Source: CAVVSQ01 sp963848825 (GTDB lineage: Bacteria > Planctomycetota > Planctomycetia > Gemmatales > Gemmataceae). Taken from it: 64,000 nucleotides of DNA. A model generated the notes under the pieces. The model was given only the letters and a program-made list of their open reading frames with translations, ran no database searches and was not told where the DNA came from. The stretch lies in the NCBI GenBank assembly GCA_963848825.1, contig CAWKFA010000002.1, positions 558,001 through 622,000 on the forward strand. Direction: 5' to 3'. The translations under genes and the position numbers were made by a program. Below, in pieces: positions 43,909-55,003 of this stretch; position 1 is the stretch's first letter; every line of letters starts with the position of its first letter.

Positions 43909-44572
43909 GGCACCTCCACTCTAGCAGATAGCGATAGGGCCAGCGGCGCCGCAATAAAGGCATCTTTCATGCCGGCCGCAGCGGCAAGGGAGCGAACTTC
44001 CGCCAGCGTGAAGGCGGCCTCTACCGACAGGGGACCATCCACATGGACGACTTGCGACATGCTGAGCAGTCGGCAACCCAGCCAGGCGAGCCCATAGCCC
44101 AGCGGGGCACGGCGCAGGTCGTTAATGAGCACCATGCGGCCTGCCCCTTGCCGCAGCCCGCGCAGCAGCGCCAGCGCCTGGTCGTCGGCGAGATGGTGCA
44201 GGAAGAGAGAACAGGTCAGGATGTCGAAGCCGGCCGGGATCGCCTCTTTTTGCACGTCGAGGCGGAAAAACGTCACCTCGGCGCCGGCTAGCCGAGCCTT
44301 TTGTTGCGCGAATTGCAGGGCGGTGGGACTGATGTCCGCGCCATGAATGTCGAGCTTGATGTTGGCGGCACGGGCACGTCGCCAGAGGCGGATCGGCACA
44401 TCGCCGCCGCCCGTGGCAATATCCAGTACACGTAACGCGCAGGTCGGGCGCCGCGGGCCAGGGCATGAAGTGGCTTCCAGAGAATGCGGTCGCTGGCGCT
44501 GAACCAGTTGATTCGCGCCAGGCCGCGCAGCGCTTGCGCATGTTGGGCGGGGTCCAGGAGGGGATCATCCAT
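43905..44572 (-). CDS. Class I methyltransferase of the PKS operon (frameshifted)
   Basis: ATG at 44572 (MDDPLLDPAQHAQALRGLARIN) begins the gene. The SAM motif RVLDIATGGGDVPIRLW follows near 44435, in another frame from the N-terminus, so one small indel is present there. Further blocks are GADISPTALQFAQQKA and TCSLFLHHLADDQA. The product of about 222 residues is UbiE-like. It is the first gene of the operon methyltransferase, FAD oxidoreductase, type III PKS; it probably O- or C-methylates the polyketide product. Confidence 0.83.
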
Positions 44573-44616
44573 GATCTCCGGCTGGCGGCGGCGTTCGCGC
44601 AGCCAGGTGAAGGGTT

Positions 44617-45150
44617 TTATTTCTCGACACTCCCGTTGAAGCCGGTCTTGTGCAACGTTTCCAGGACTTCGGCGCAATCGAGATCTTTGCCCTCGATGCG
44701 GACGCTGCGCTGCGGGCCGTCGCCATCGAAGGTAACCTTGGAGGTGTTGAATACTTTTTTGATGGCATTCTGGCAGGCGCCGCAGCAGACATGGACGTCT
44801 TTCACGGTGACGACGTCGGCCTTATCGCCCTTCTTGACGGCTGCCATGACGAGATTGAATTCTTTGCCGTCCGCCGAGGCCTGGCCGAAAAAGCCGCCAT
44901 CGACCAGGGCCTTGAAGCCCGCCTTGGCAGCCTTGTCGTCCTTGGCGGTGAAGGTCACTTCCATCGGTTTGCGTGAGGGTTTGATATCCGAGACGCCGTC
45001 CACCTTGGACAGGATATCATCGACCACTTTGGAGCACTGGGCGCAACAAATATGCGGCCCTTTCACCGCGACCTTGCTGCCGCCGGCCTGGGCACCGTGG
45101 ACCACGGCGACAACCAATCCCAGAAAAAGCACCGCCAGGAACTTGCGCAT
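44617..45150 (-). CDS. Secreted protein with two HMA-like CCxxC metal-binding domains
   Basis: It is 177 residues and intact. The signal peptide is KFLAVLFLGLVVAVVHGAQA. Two domains follow, each beginning with the same site: VKGPHICCAQCSKVV (residues 30-44) and VKDVHVCCGACQNAI (residues 118-132), giving HxCCxxC. The fold around them (VDDILSKVDGV, MEVTFTAKD) resembles the heavy-metal-associated (HMA) domain, which normally has one CxxC. It could be a periplasmic metal carrier or sensor. It stands 44 bases upstream of the PKS operon on the same strand and may be co-transcribed with it. Confidence 0.75.
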   Translation of the reverse strand: MRKFLAVLFLGLVVAVVHGAQAGGSKVAVKGPHICCAQCSKVVDDILSKVDGVSDIKPSRKPMEVTFTAKDDKAAKAGFKALVDGGFFGQASADGKEFNLVMAAVKKGDKADVVTVKDVHVCCGACQNAIKKVFNTSKVTFDGDGPQRSVRIEGKDLDCAEVLETLHKTGFNGSVEK

Positions 45151-45378
45151 GGATAACTCCTAAAAAGTCCCAAAGGGGCCTGTCCCCTCCATTGTAGTCA
45201 GTCTTCGAAATTTATCCCCTGATTCTGCACCGTACCACAAACTTGACGCCATGCAAGGGCCGGCTGCACGTTTCAAGACAGCGCAGCGTGAAATTTGTGT
45301 TGGATGGCAAGGGACTTGGAGGTACAACGATTAGGAGAAACGTAAGTCGGTCCGCGTCCTATCGCAAAGGAAACTGCC

Positions 45379-46660
45379 GTGAAATCTTCAGGCCTTGGCT
45401 GGGTGTTGTCGTGTGGCATTATTTTGGCGGGTGTCGCTGGCGCCAGGGCGGAGAACTGGCCCGCCTGGCGAGGACCGCAAGCCAATGGCCTGAGCAAGGA
45501 GACCAATCTGCCGAGCACGTGGAGCGAGACCAAGAACGTGCTCTGGAAAGTGCCGTTGCCCGGACAGGGCGGCGCCACGCCGGCCATCTGGCAAGATCGC
45601 ATTTTTCTGACGAGCGCCGAAGGCAATAAGTTCGTCCTTTTGTGCCTGGATACGGGCGGCAAGCCCCTGTGGAAGCGGGTTATTGGCTCGGGCGGCCGCA
45701 CGAACATCAGGGGGGACGAAGGCAACGACGCTTCCGCGTCGCCGAGTACCGACGGCAAGCATGTCTACGCCGCCGTTGGCACGGGCGACCTGGCCTGCTT
45801 CGATTTCGACGGCAAGGAGATTTGGAAATTCAACATGCAGGAGCGTTACGGCAATTTCCGAATCATGCACGGCATTCACAATACCCCGCTGCTCCATGAA
45901 GACCGCCTCTACCTGGCGATCCTCCACAACGGCGGCCACTGGGTTGTTGCCCTGGATAAGGCCACCGGCAAAGAAGTTTGGAAAGTGGCCCGCCCGACCG
46001 ACGCCCAGGGCGAAAGCCGCGAGGCTTACTCCTCACCAATCATTTGGGCCACGGGGAAGGAAACGTACATCGTCGTTCTGGGGGCCGATTACACGACAGG
46101 CCATAGCCTCAAGGATGGCAGCGAAATCTGGCGGCTTGCCGACCTCAATTCCCCCAAGAACTACAACCGGGCTTTTCGCATCATCGCCACGCCTGTCGCG
46201 TCCCCCGATCTGCTCGTGGTGGGGACGGCGCGCGGCACGGTTGTCGTCGGCCTCAAGCCGGGCCTCACGGGAACGATTCGCGGGCAGTCCCTTTGAGCAA
46301 TGGCGCAAGGCCAAGGGCGTCCCGGATGTCCCGTCCCCCCTTATTCACAACGGCCTCGTCTACCTGTGTCAGGAAAACGGCGTTATTCTCTGCTGGGACG
46401 CCAAGAGCGGGGATGAACTGTACAGCGAACGCATCCACGGCGACCGCTATCGAACATCGCCCGTCTATGCCGACGGGAAAATATATGTGCTCTCGCGCGA
46501 TGGCACGATGACGGTCTTCCAGCCCGGCAGCAAGTTTAGCCAGGTGGCCATCAACAAGCTCGACGATAATTTTGCCGCCTCGCCCGCTGTCGCGGGCGGG
46601 CGGATCTACTTGCGGGGTTTCAGGGCGCTCTATGCCCTTGCCGAGGGGGCGACGAAATAG
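45379..46660 (+). CDS. Secreted PQQ-type beta-propeller protein (one frameshift)
   Basis: The GTG start at 45379 follows AAAGG, and a signal peptide (LGWVLSCGIILAGVAGARA) comes next. The propeller is of the pyrroloquinoline-quinone-like type, with ENWPAWRGPQANGLSKE, VLWKVPLPGQGGATPAIW and DGKHVYAAVGTGDLACFDFDG. The frame shifts near 46275: removing one G gives TGTIRGSPFEQWRKAKGVPDV. The length is about 427 residues. Enzymatic PQQ ligands are not evident, so it is more likely a BamB-like scaffold. The 228 bases before it hold no gene. Confidence 0.84.
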
Positions 46661-46678
46661 GGCTTATGTGCAAGCCGG

Positions 46679-47815
46679 TCATTCCACGGATAGTTTATAG
46701 ATGGTCGTCTCGTGGAAGGTCTCACCGGGGCGCAAGACCGCCGCTGGAAAGGCCGGCTGATTGATCGAGTCGGGGAAGTGCTGTGTCTCCAGGCAAAGCG
46801 CGCTTCGCTGTTTGTAAGTCTTGCCGGCCCGCCCTTTCTGCCCGGTCAAAAAATTGCCCGAATAAACCTGCACGCCCGGCTGCGTCGTGAGCGTGGTCAG
46901 CACGCGGCCCGAAGCGGGATCTCGCAGCTTGGCGGCGAAGGTGGGCGCGGCTTCCCGTTTCGTCAAAACGAAGTTGTGGTCATAGCCCATGGCGGGCGTT
47001 TTCGTCAGGGCGTCAATCCGCTCGCCAATTTTATGCGGCTTGCGGAAATCCATCGGCGTGCCCTCGACCGGCACATTCTTGCCAATGGGAATCAGCGTAT
47101 CGTCCACGGGAGTATACTGGTCCGCCGCCAGCGTAAGCTCATGCTCGAGAACGCTGTCCGCGCCGGCCCCGGCCAGGTTGAAGTAGCTGTGATTGGTCAA
47201 ATTGATCGGCGTGGCTTTATCGGTCACGGCCGTGTAATCGATGGTCAACTCGTTATTATCGGCGAGGGAATAAGTCACGCGCACGTCCAGCTTGCCGGGA
47301 TAGCCTTCTTCACCATCTGGACTGCTATAGCTGAATTCCACGCCCGAGCCGGTCTTCGTTTTCACCACCTGCGCCTTCCAGACGACCTTGTCCAGGCTGC
47401 GTTTGACGCCGCCATGCAGGTGGTTGACGCCATTATTGACCGCGAGCGTGTATTCCTTGCCATCCAGCTTGAACTTGCCCTTGGCGATACGGTTACCGAC
47501 CCGGCCCACCGTGCAGCCGAAATAATCATTGCGTTTTGATTCATAGCCGGCGACGTCGTCGAAGCCCAGCACGACGTCGTCGATCTTGCCGGCCTTGTCC
47601 GGCGCCTTCAGCTCGATGAGCGTCGCTCCCAGCGTCATGACCTTCGCGGTCACGCCCCCTTTGCTTGTCAGGACATAGGCCGCGACCTCTTCACCGGCCG
47701 CGGTTTTCCCAAACGACATCGGGCCGGAAACCTCGCTTGCCTTGCCTGACGCCAGCGACATGGCCATGATCAATCCTCCCCCAATGATTCCCAGAAATTG
47801 TCGACGACTACGCAT
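46679..47815 (-). CDS. galM: Aldose 1-epimerase, exported
   Basis: It interconverts alpha and beta anomers of aldoses. The 378-residue protein is intact. Its twin-Arg-like leader MRSRRQFLGIIGGGLIMAMSLASG suggests export, unlike the cytosolic Escherichia coli enzyme. Active-site residues are His in VNHLHGGVK and INLTNHSYFNLAG, Asp in GYDHNFVL and the catalytic Glu in LCLETQHFPDS. It is convergent with the PQQ-propeller gene and 18 bases from it. Export suggests it acts on sugars freed from extracellular polymers. Confidence 0.92.
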   Translation of the reverse strand: MRSRRQFLGIIGGGLIMAMSLASGKASEVSGPMSFGKTAAGEEVAAYVLTSKGGVTAKVMTLGATLIELKAPDKAGKIDDVVLGFDDVAGYESKRNDYFGCTVGRVGNRIAKGKFKLDGKEYTLAVNNGVNHLHGGVKRSLDKVVWKAQVVKTKTGSGVEFSYSSPDGEEGYPGKLDVRVTYSLADNNELTIDYTAVTDKATPINLTNHSYFNLAGAGADSVLEHELTLAADQYTPVDDTLIPIGKNVPVEGTPMDFRKPHKIGERIDALTKTPAMGYDHNFVLTKREAAPTFAAKLRDPASGRVLTTLTTQPGVQVYSGNFLTGQKGRAGKTYKQRSALCLETQHFPDSINQPAFPAAVLRPGETFHETTIYKLSVE

Positions 47816-47937
47816 GGTGTTCCCTCGTAAAGATTGCCTGAACTTGTTCGTGGTAGGGCGTATTATATGTGAGAGGTTTCGCTTCTTGATGGCAAAATTG
47901 ATAATCTGGTCCGGCCACGGATCGCGGGAGGTATGCG

Positions 47938-48726
47938 ATGGAAATTCGTTGGGGCGCGCTGCTGCTGACCCTGCTGGCCGGCTGTAGTCGAGCGGTGGAT
48001 CAGAAAGAAGCGGCCGCTGTCGAGGTGACCGTCGCCGCGGCGGCCGATCTCAAGTTTGCCTTTGATGAAATCGCGCGCGACTTCGAACGCCAGCATGCTG
48101 GCGTCAAGGTGAAGGCGACCTACGGTTCGTCCGGCAATTTCTTCACGCAACTGACGAACAAGGCGCCCTTCGACATGTTTCTGTCCGCGGACGCTGACTA
48201 TCCCCGCAAGTTGGTCGAGCTGGGCCATGCGGACAAGGACGCTCCCTTTGACTATGCCGTGGGGCATATTGTCATCTGGGCGCTGAAAACATCGCCCCTG
48301 GATGTGCTCGGCCGCGGCGCCGACTGCCTACTCGATCCCGGAGTCAAGAAGATCGCCATTGCCAATCCCAGGTTTGCTCCTTACGGGCGAGCGGCCGAGA
48401 TGGCCCTGAAGAAATGGGAGCTTTACGAGAAAGTAAAAGACAAACTGGTGCTGGGGGACAACATCGCGCAGGCGGCCCAGTTCGTGGAGTCGGGCGCCGC
48501 GGATATCGGCATCCTGGCGCTGTCGCTCGCCAAGGCGCCGGCCCTGCAAGATAAAGGCAAGTATTGGCAGGCGCCAGCCGAGGCAACTTCCCCGCTGATT
48601 CAAACCGGCGTCATTCTTTCGTGGGCCAAGGATCGCCAGGCCGCGGCCAGGCTCAAGCAATTCCTGCTCGGCCCCGACGCCAAAAACATTCTCGAGCGCT
48701 ATGGCTTTTCTTTCCCGGGGAAGTGA
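47938..48726 (+). CDS. modA: Molybdate ABC transporter substrate-binding lipoprotein
   Basis: It is 262 residues with a lipobox LLAGC, so it is probably membrane-tethered. Periplasmic-binding fold blocks are VTVAAAADLKFAFDEIARDF, YGSSGNFFTQLTNKAPFDMFLSAD and IANPRFAPYGRAAEMALKKW, the last two being characteristic of ModA. Complete and in frame. It lies three bases before modB, which starts at 48729, in a modABC operon. Confidence 0.93.
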   Translation: MEIRWGALLLTLLAGCSRAVDQKEAAAVEVTVAAAADLKFAFDEIARDFERQHAGVKVKATYGSSGNFFTQLTNKAPFDMFLSADADYPRKLVELGHADKDAPFDYAVGHIVIWALKTSPLDVLGRGADCLLDPGVKKIAIANPRFAPYGRAAEMALKKWELYEKVKDKLVLGDNIAQAAQFVESGAADIGILALSLAKAPALQDKGKYWQAPAEATSPLIQTGVILSWAKDRQAAARLKQFLLGPDAKNILERYGFSFPGK

Positions 48727-48728
48727 GC

Positions 48729-49391
48729 ATGGATTGGACTGCTCTCTGGGTCAGCGTGCGTTTGGCGAGCCTGACGACGGCGATCTTGTTCCTGGCTGGC
48801 GTCCCGCTGGCTTATTGGCTGGCAACCAGCCGGTTACGCGGCAAATTCTTGATCGAGGCGCTCATTACGCTGCCGCTGATATTGCCGCCCACGGTCCTGG
48901 GGTTTTGCCTGCTGATGGCCAGTGCGCCCGACAGCCCCTTGGGGCAAGTGCTTGACTGGTTTGGGGGCACCCGGCTGGGGTTCACGTTTGCCGGCATCTT
49001 GGTTGCTTCCATCATTTATAATCTGCCCTTCGCGGTGCAGCCTTTTGCCGCTTCTTTCGCGAGGATCGATCGCCGACTTTTGGAAGCTTCGTGGTGTTTG
49101 GGTGTGTCGCGCCAGCACACTTTTTGGCGCGTCACTCTGCCGCTGGCCTGGCCGGGCATCATGGCAGGCCTCATCTTGACGTTTGCGCATGCCATCGGCG
49201 AATTTGGCGTGGTGCTGATGGTGGGCGGAAATATCCCCGGCGTCACGCGTACCCTTTCCATCGCCATTTATGACGACGTGCAAGCCCTCGACTACGCCAC
49301 GGCCACACGGACCGCGCTGCTACTCATAGGCTTTTCTCTGGTCGCCCTGGCTGCCGCCCATTTTTGCGGTCGCCGGAAAGGGCCGCCATGA
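48729..49391 (+). CDS. modB: Molybdate ABC transporter permease
   Basis: It is 220 residues and intact. The start is ATG at 48729 (MDWTALWVSVRLASLTTAI), directly after modA. Five or so transmembrane helices include LITLPLILPPTVLGFCLLM. The EAA loop is RLLEASWCLGVSRQHTFWRVTLPLAWPGIMAG, and the family motif GEFGVVLMVGGNIPGVTRTL follows. The stop overlaps the modC start (ATGA). Confidence 0.94.
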   Translation: MDWTALWVSVRLASLTTAILFLAGVPLAYWLATSRLRGKFLIEALITLPLILPPTVLGFCLLMASAPDSPLGQVLDWFGGTRLGFTFAGILVASIIYNLPFAVQPFAASFARIDRRLLEASWCLGVSRQHTFWRVTLPLAWPGIMAGLILTFAHAIGEFGVVLMVGGNIPGVTRTLSIAIYDDVQALDYATATRTALLLIGFSLVALAAAHFCGRRKGPP

Positions 49392-50474
49392 CGCTGGAGC
49401 TAACAGCAGCGTTCGAAAAAACCTATCCGGGCGGCGCCAGCGTGCGTGCCGAGCTGCGCTGTCCAGCGGCGGGCTTTTCGATCACGGCTTTGTTCGGCCC
49501 ATCGGGCTGCGGCAAGACGACTGTGCTCCGCTGTCTGGCGGGGCTCGAGCGGCCTGATCGAGGCCACATTCATTTTGCCGACGAGGTCTGGTTCGACGCC
49601 CAGGAGCGTATCGAGCGTCGTCCGCAGGCCCGTGACATTGGCTTTTTGTTTCAGGAGTATGCCCTTTTCCCGCATTTGACGGTGGCGGCCAACGTGGCTT
49701 ATGGCCTGTACACCCTGCCCGCAGCGGAGCGAATGAGACGCGTGGCCGAGGTCCTGGAGCGTTTCGAACTGAGCGGGCTTGACGCACGCTATCCGTGGCA
49801 AATCTCCGGCGGCCAACAGCAACGGGTGGCGTTGGCCCGCGCCATCGCGCCGGCCGCGGTTGCTACTGCTCGATGAGCCGCTCTCCGCCCTCGATACGCA
49901 CCTGCGTGAAACACTCCGCGGCCGGCTGCGCAAGCTGCTGGCCGAGTTTGCCATTCCGGTGCTTATCGTGACCCATGACCGCATGGAAGCCATCGCCCTG
50001 GCTGACCAGGTCCTCGTGCTCGATGATGGGGCCGTCCGGCAAACAGGGACCATCCATGACGTTTTTTCGACGCCAGTCAGCCAGCGCGTGGCACAGCTCG
50101 TCGGCGTGGAAAATATCACGGTCGGGCGGGTAACCGGCGTCCATGAGGGGCTAGCTACGGTGCGCGTCGGCACGGCCGACCTGGTTGCAGTGGCCGCGGC
50201 AGACGCCCAGGGGGAGCTCATCGTGTGCATTCGCGGTGAAGAAGTCGTTTTGCAAGCCGACGCCAACCAGCCCAGCAGTGCGCGCAATCGTCTTGCCGGC
50301 CTGGTTACGCGGATCGAGCCGGAAGGACCGCTGGTGCGTGTGTCGCTCGAGTGCGGCTTCACGCTCACCGCCCTGATCACCAAGTCGGCATGCAAGGACA
50401 TGGACCTGCGCCCAGGGGGAAACGTGACAGCGCTGATCAAGGCGCAGTCGATTCATCTGATCCCGCGAAGTTAA
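49388..50474 (+). CDS. modC: Molybdate ABC transporter ATP-binding protein (one frameshift)
   Basis: ATG at 49388 overlaps the modB stop. Walker A is GPSGCGKTTVLR, the Q-loop region LFQEYALFPHLTV and the signature QISGGQQQRVALARAIA. The frame shifts near 49855 (an extra C in GCGCCGG); restored, Walker B follows as ARPRLLLLDEPLSALD, with H-loop THDRMEA. From about residue 235 there is a TOBE/Mop-like domain (VGRVTGVHEGLATVRVG) that binds molybdate. The length is about 362 residues, normal for ModC. Confidence 0.92.
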
Positions 50475-50488
50475 GAGCGTTCGGCACT

Positions 50489-53400
50489 TCACAGGGTGAC
50501 GACCAACGCACCGGACAGATCGGCCAAAACGGTGCTATAGCGCTGACCAAAGAGCGTGACCGAATCCACGAGCCGTACCCAGGCGTCGGACGCGGACGCC
50601 CCTTCGACCAATCGAAAAGTAAGAGTCACCAGGGTGCCGGGCTGGTCGGTGGCGATCGGCGTTTGGCTATAGAGTTGCAGGGCGATTTGGCCGCCTGGCG
50701 GATCGAGCACGCTGCTGAATTGCCAGCCCGCCCCCTGACTCGGGAGAGGCCCCAACATGATATCCGCCGGCGCGATGGTTAGCACATGGGGATCATAAGC
50801 CAGTGCCAGCACCGCCTCGGTGATGCCGGAACTGCCCGCCGGGCGTGGATGATCGATCTGGACGGCGAACACCACATCGCTCGGGCCGGCTGGCGCCGAT
50901 GTGACGGGAACCAGACTTAACGTTGGATCGGGCGCCGTGGGGGAAGTGATGCCGGCCAGGCCGGGCGGGGCCGGGATTTGCGCCGGAGCAAGCTGCACGA
51001 TAAAGGCATCGACCAGGCTGACATCGCCCGCATCGACCGAGAAATCGCCGGCGACGTCGCCGACAAGGGCCGGATCGAGCTGCGCGAAAGCGCTGAAACC
51101 GGCGGCCTGGCCTTGCGCGACCGCGTTCATCGACAATTTGTCGAGGCCATCAATGCGATGATCGGCGTTGACGTCGCCGAAATAGGTGTTGACGTGCATG
51201 CCGTTGGCCGCGACGGCGGCGCCCGCCCCCTGGTTAAGGACGATGTCGCCGAGCTGGAGTATTTCCTTGACCTGGTACAGGTTCCTGGCGGAATCGGGCA
51301 CCAAGGCGGTAATGTCGCCGAGAATGACGGTGCCGGATTGCGGGGTAGCATCGTGGAAAGAAAAGGTGGCGACGCCGCCCGTGTTGCTGATCAGCGCCAG
51401 GGTGCCGGCCGGGTCGGTGGCGTCGCTCGCGCTGCCCTGCAGGGTGCCGGTAATGTTCAGGAGCGCGGCGCTGGTGGTCAAGGAAAAAGTGACAGCGGTG
51501 ATGTTGCGTGCGTTGTAAAGGGTGACAGGTATGCCCGCGCCGCTATTGGGCACGGCGATGGGCGAATGGGAATCAGGCCCGCGCGCGAAGTCAGGGATGG
51601 CCAATACGGGGGTGGAATTCGCCTGATAGTGCGTGGTAAAGGTGGTGACAAAGTTGGCCGAGCCGCCATTACTCAGCCCCGTCGAGGCCCGCGCCGAGGG
51701 CATCGACGAATCCCTGGCCCTGCGTGCCACTCACCAATTTGACCGTATAGGTGGAGTCCGGAAGAACCACGGAATCATTGCCGCTCTTGAGGCTGTTGAG
51801 CAAACTGAGGTAAGCGGACGTCGCCTTGAAGGTAAAGCTCTGGTTGGACGGATCGAGCAGTAGCGACCCGTGAATAGCGCCAACGCCATTGTTACCGAAA
51901 ATGGTCACGTCGGGCACAGTCGTCAAATTTGGTCCGAAAAGCGCGAGGTCGCCCGGAATAAAGGGCTTGGCGAAGGCCACAGTAAAACCATCGGCTGTCG
52001 GCGTAAAGGACGTGACTGTGAGGCCACGCGTGGTGACCGGAGTGCTGCTGCCGGCAATGAGCGGTGCTGTCGATTTCGTGTCGGTAGCCGTAATAGTTTG
52101 ATTGCCGGCCGTTTTGAGTGTGGCACTCAAAGAGCCCATGCCCCCCGCGAGCGTGCCATCGCCAGGTAAAGCCGCCGCCAGGTCGGTGCTCGTGAAATGA
52201 ACCTGGCCGCCATAGCCCGTGGCCAGGTTGCCATAAGCGTCGAAAGCTTTCACGTTGATATTAAAAGGCGTACCGGTTAGCGCCGTGGGAGGTGCCGTAA
52301 CCGTAAAGTTAATGGCACTCGCGGGCAGAACCACCAGGGTGGCACTCGAGCCTGTGACACTGCCGGCCGTGGCGGTGATTGTGTAGGTGCCTGCCTTGTA
52401 CAAGGTCCCCATAAAGAAGCCGAAGCCGCTGCTATTGAGTGGCACACTGAGGGGCAAATTGCTCATCGGATCGGGCGGCGCCGCGGCTATGGTGGCACTG
52501 GCCGGGCCAGCATTGTTCGGTAGCGGATTGCCATTTTGATCGGTCGCTTGCACCGTCACCAGAAAGGAGTTTCCCGCCGTATAGGTAGTGGCTCCCATGA
52601 TGGAGACGATAAACTTGTCGGAGGGGCGGGGACTGATAATGCCGCTACCGTTGGCCACCGTGGAGACGGTGTAATTCTTGCCGCCGTTGCCGTCCTGAAC
52701 GGTGTAGGCGCTTACGCTCAGCGTCTTGCTCGAACCAACACCCGCATCGCTATAAACCTCGGTCAGGCCCGTGACGGTATCGCTCCCCAGGAGGCCCGAT
52801 ACGACCGGCACGGCCGCGGCGCTAACCGTCGCATCATAGATTTTACTGTTCGGCGACGCCGTGATCGTCAAGGGCGCGGGATTGACGGTTTCGCCGCCGG
52901 CCAGCGTTGCCGAGCTGGCGAAAAAGCTGGGACTTGGCGCATAAACCGCCTTGATAACGTCCGCACTCCCACCGGTAGCTGCCAACTGCGTCGGCGTCGT
53001 GGTAAAGACCCAGGTCGAGCTGGTGGCGTTGTTGGCCTGCAAGAAGCCCGCCCCCAGGTCAGCACCCGTCGTCTGGTCAAAAAACTCCAGGCTTCCCGAA
53101 GGCGTTCCCGACGCGGCAGTCACCGTACCGGTAAAGGTCACGGGTTGTCCGTAGGTGATGCTGGAGGCGGATGCCGTGACCGCCGTGGTGGTCGCGCTGA
53201 TCGGCGCCAGGTCGAGCACGGTCATGGAATAAGCGGGCAGCGTGTAGTTGAAGCTGCCTCCATTGAGCGTCAAGGTTGCCGCCAGGCTGGCAAGTGCCGC
53301 ATGCCCATCGGTCGTCTGGCTCTGGGCCGTATCCTGGGTTTTGCCATATTGCCAGACGTGGGCAGCGGGGCTGAGCGTAAAGCCAGTGACATTGAACTGG

Positions 53401-54866
53401 GTGGTCAGATCGGTCGCGGCGTTTTTATTGATCAACAACAGATTGAGATGACCGCTGGCCTCCTTGATCGCGTAAACGCTCAAGGTGCTGTCATTGCTGC
53501 TGGCCTGCACGACGGTATCGCCTGCGTGCACCATCTTGGAGACAAGCTGTTCGGCGTAATAACTGGGATAGCCGATGTACGAGCCAGTAGCTGGCGCTGG
53601 GCCGCCGCCGCTGCCCAGTAAGCCGTAGTCTCCCCCCTGGCGCCAGCCGTAGAGGCTGGAAGAATTGTTATTGCCCGTGTCCCAGCCATTGCGCAGGTCC
53701 CAAAGGTCGGCGCCCGCGTATTCGGTTTCCAGCAGGCCGCCCAGCGAGTCGGCGACGAAGAGACCATTGACCAGGCTTGTGGATTGTTTGCCCGGGCTGG
53801 CATAAACGGAGTTGAACTCGGTCGCCAGCAATTGCACGTTGGCGGCGCTGGAGCCAAGCACGTTTGTCAAGAGGGCCCGGTAGCCGGCCGCGCGCGTCGC
53901 CCAGTCCAAACCGGAGCTGGGGTTGCTTACGGTGTTCATCAGCAAGTTGGCATCGTTTTCCCCTCCCGGCCCTTGCATATAGCTGTGGTCGCTAAGAAAG
54001 CCGGGGGTGAAATGCTGGGCCACGTCCTGGTTGAGCACGTTGCTCGTCCAGTTGTTGTCGCCACTGACGCTGCCGGTTACTTCGCCGATGGTGATGCTCG
54101 CGTCGATCTGGGCGGCGTAGGCCGCGAATTGCCGGGCGAACGTCACATAAGTCGCGGGGTCGTGGGGTTTGCCGGTGTCGCCGCCAGAACCATGTTCGTC
54201 GGTTTCCCAGCTGCCGTAGATTTCGTTGCCAACCTCGAAATAATGGATACCAAAGGAAGCGGCGCGGTTGATGCGCAGAAAGTTAAGGCCATCGTCATGC
54301 GCCAGCGGCACAGCGGCACGTAAGCCGGCCCAGTAGCCGGCCGTCTGCCAGTTGGCTTGCACCCAGGTATTCGACGTGGCGTTCCACTCCTGCCCGTTGC
54401 CAAGAGGGGTCGGGTTGCTCGGTGAGCCATTGAGGTAAGCGAGAAAGGCAGCAGCTTCCTGCGGACTGCCCGTTCCATAATTCAGGGTAAGAAAGCCGAT
54501 GCCGCCCACCGAAGCGATGACGTTGGCCATGCTGGGCGAAGTGCCCTCGCCGTTGTAGGTTGGCCCGACGTTGAAATGCCAGACGTCGGAACTGGAGCCC
54601 CCGGGAAAGCGAAACATGGTCAAACCGGCCGCCTGCACGAGCTGCTTGGTTTGCGCCGTGGTCATGGCGCTGTCCCACCAGGCCAGGTTCACCCCCAGGA
54701 GTTGATTGCTGACCGGGCGTATCACCTGCACGGCATTGACCGAGATGGCAGTGAGCAATTCGCGCGGCTCCAACTCCTCCACCCGCAAAGCCATGCGGAG
54801 CATGGCCGGTGGGCCAGGTTTGGGCCCGCGTCGCTTACGCCAGAAGTAAAGCCACTTCGCGAACAT
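50489..54866 (-). CDS. Very large secreted GH-A-like protein with MBG/Ig repeats, dockerin and cohesin-like domain
   Basis: About 1460 residues. ATG at 54866 (MFAKWLYFWRKRRGPK) is followed by the planctomycete leader motif VEELEPRELLTA. Residues 45-540 resemble a clan GH-A glycosidase, with FEVGNEIYGSWE (possible acid/base Glu) and LLATEFNSVY (possible nucleophile Glu). Then come bacterial Ig-like and MBG-type repeats (TASPNSKIYDATVSA). The frame changes near 51683; dropping one G gives LGAGLDGLSNGGSANFVTTF. The last 400 residues hold a type I dockerin (GDVNADHRIDGLDKLSM, GDVAGDFSVDAGDVSLVDAF) and a cohesin-like beta domain. It is probably a cell-surface arabinan/xylan-type hydrolase; substrate uncertain. 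Confidence 0.8.
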
Positions 54867-55003
54867 AGGGAGGTGGTTCTTTCTCGCCCTTCGATTTATC
54901 ACATCAGATCCAGGGCATTGCAAAACCCAGGGCATTTGCCATTGTAACTCGATGGCCGCTCGTGACAATCTAATCTCTATTTTTTAGGACCTCACGTCAC
55001 CCA

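Noticed and set aside
49364..50474. Programmed ribosomal frameshifting in modC, antiporter and others
   Set aside because: Sites lack slippery heptamers with downstream structure and occur in unrelated genes at random positions and with both signs; sequencing error is simpler.
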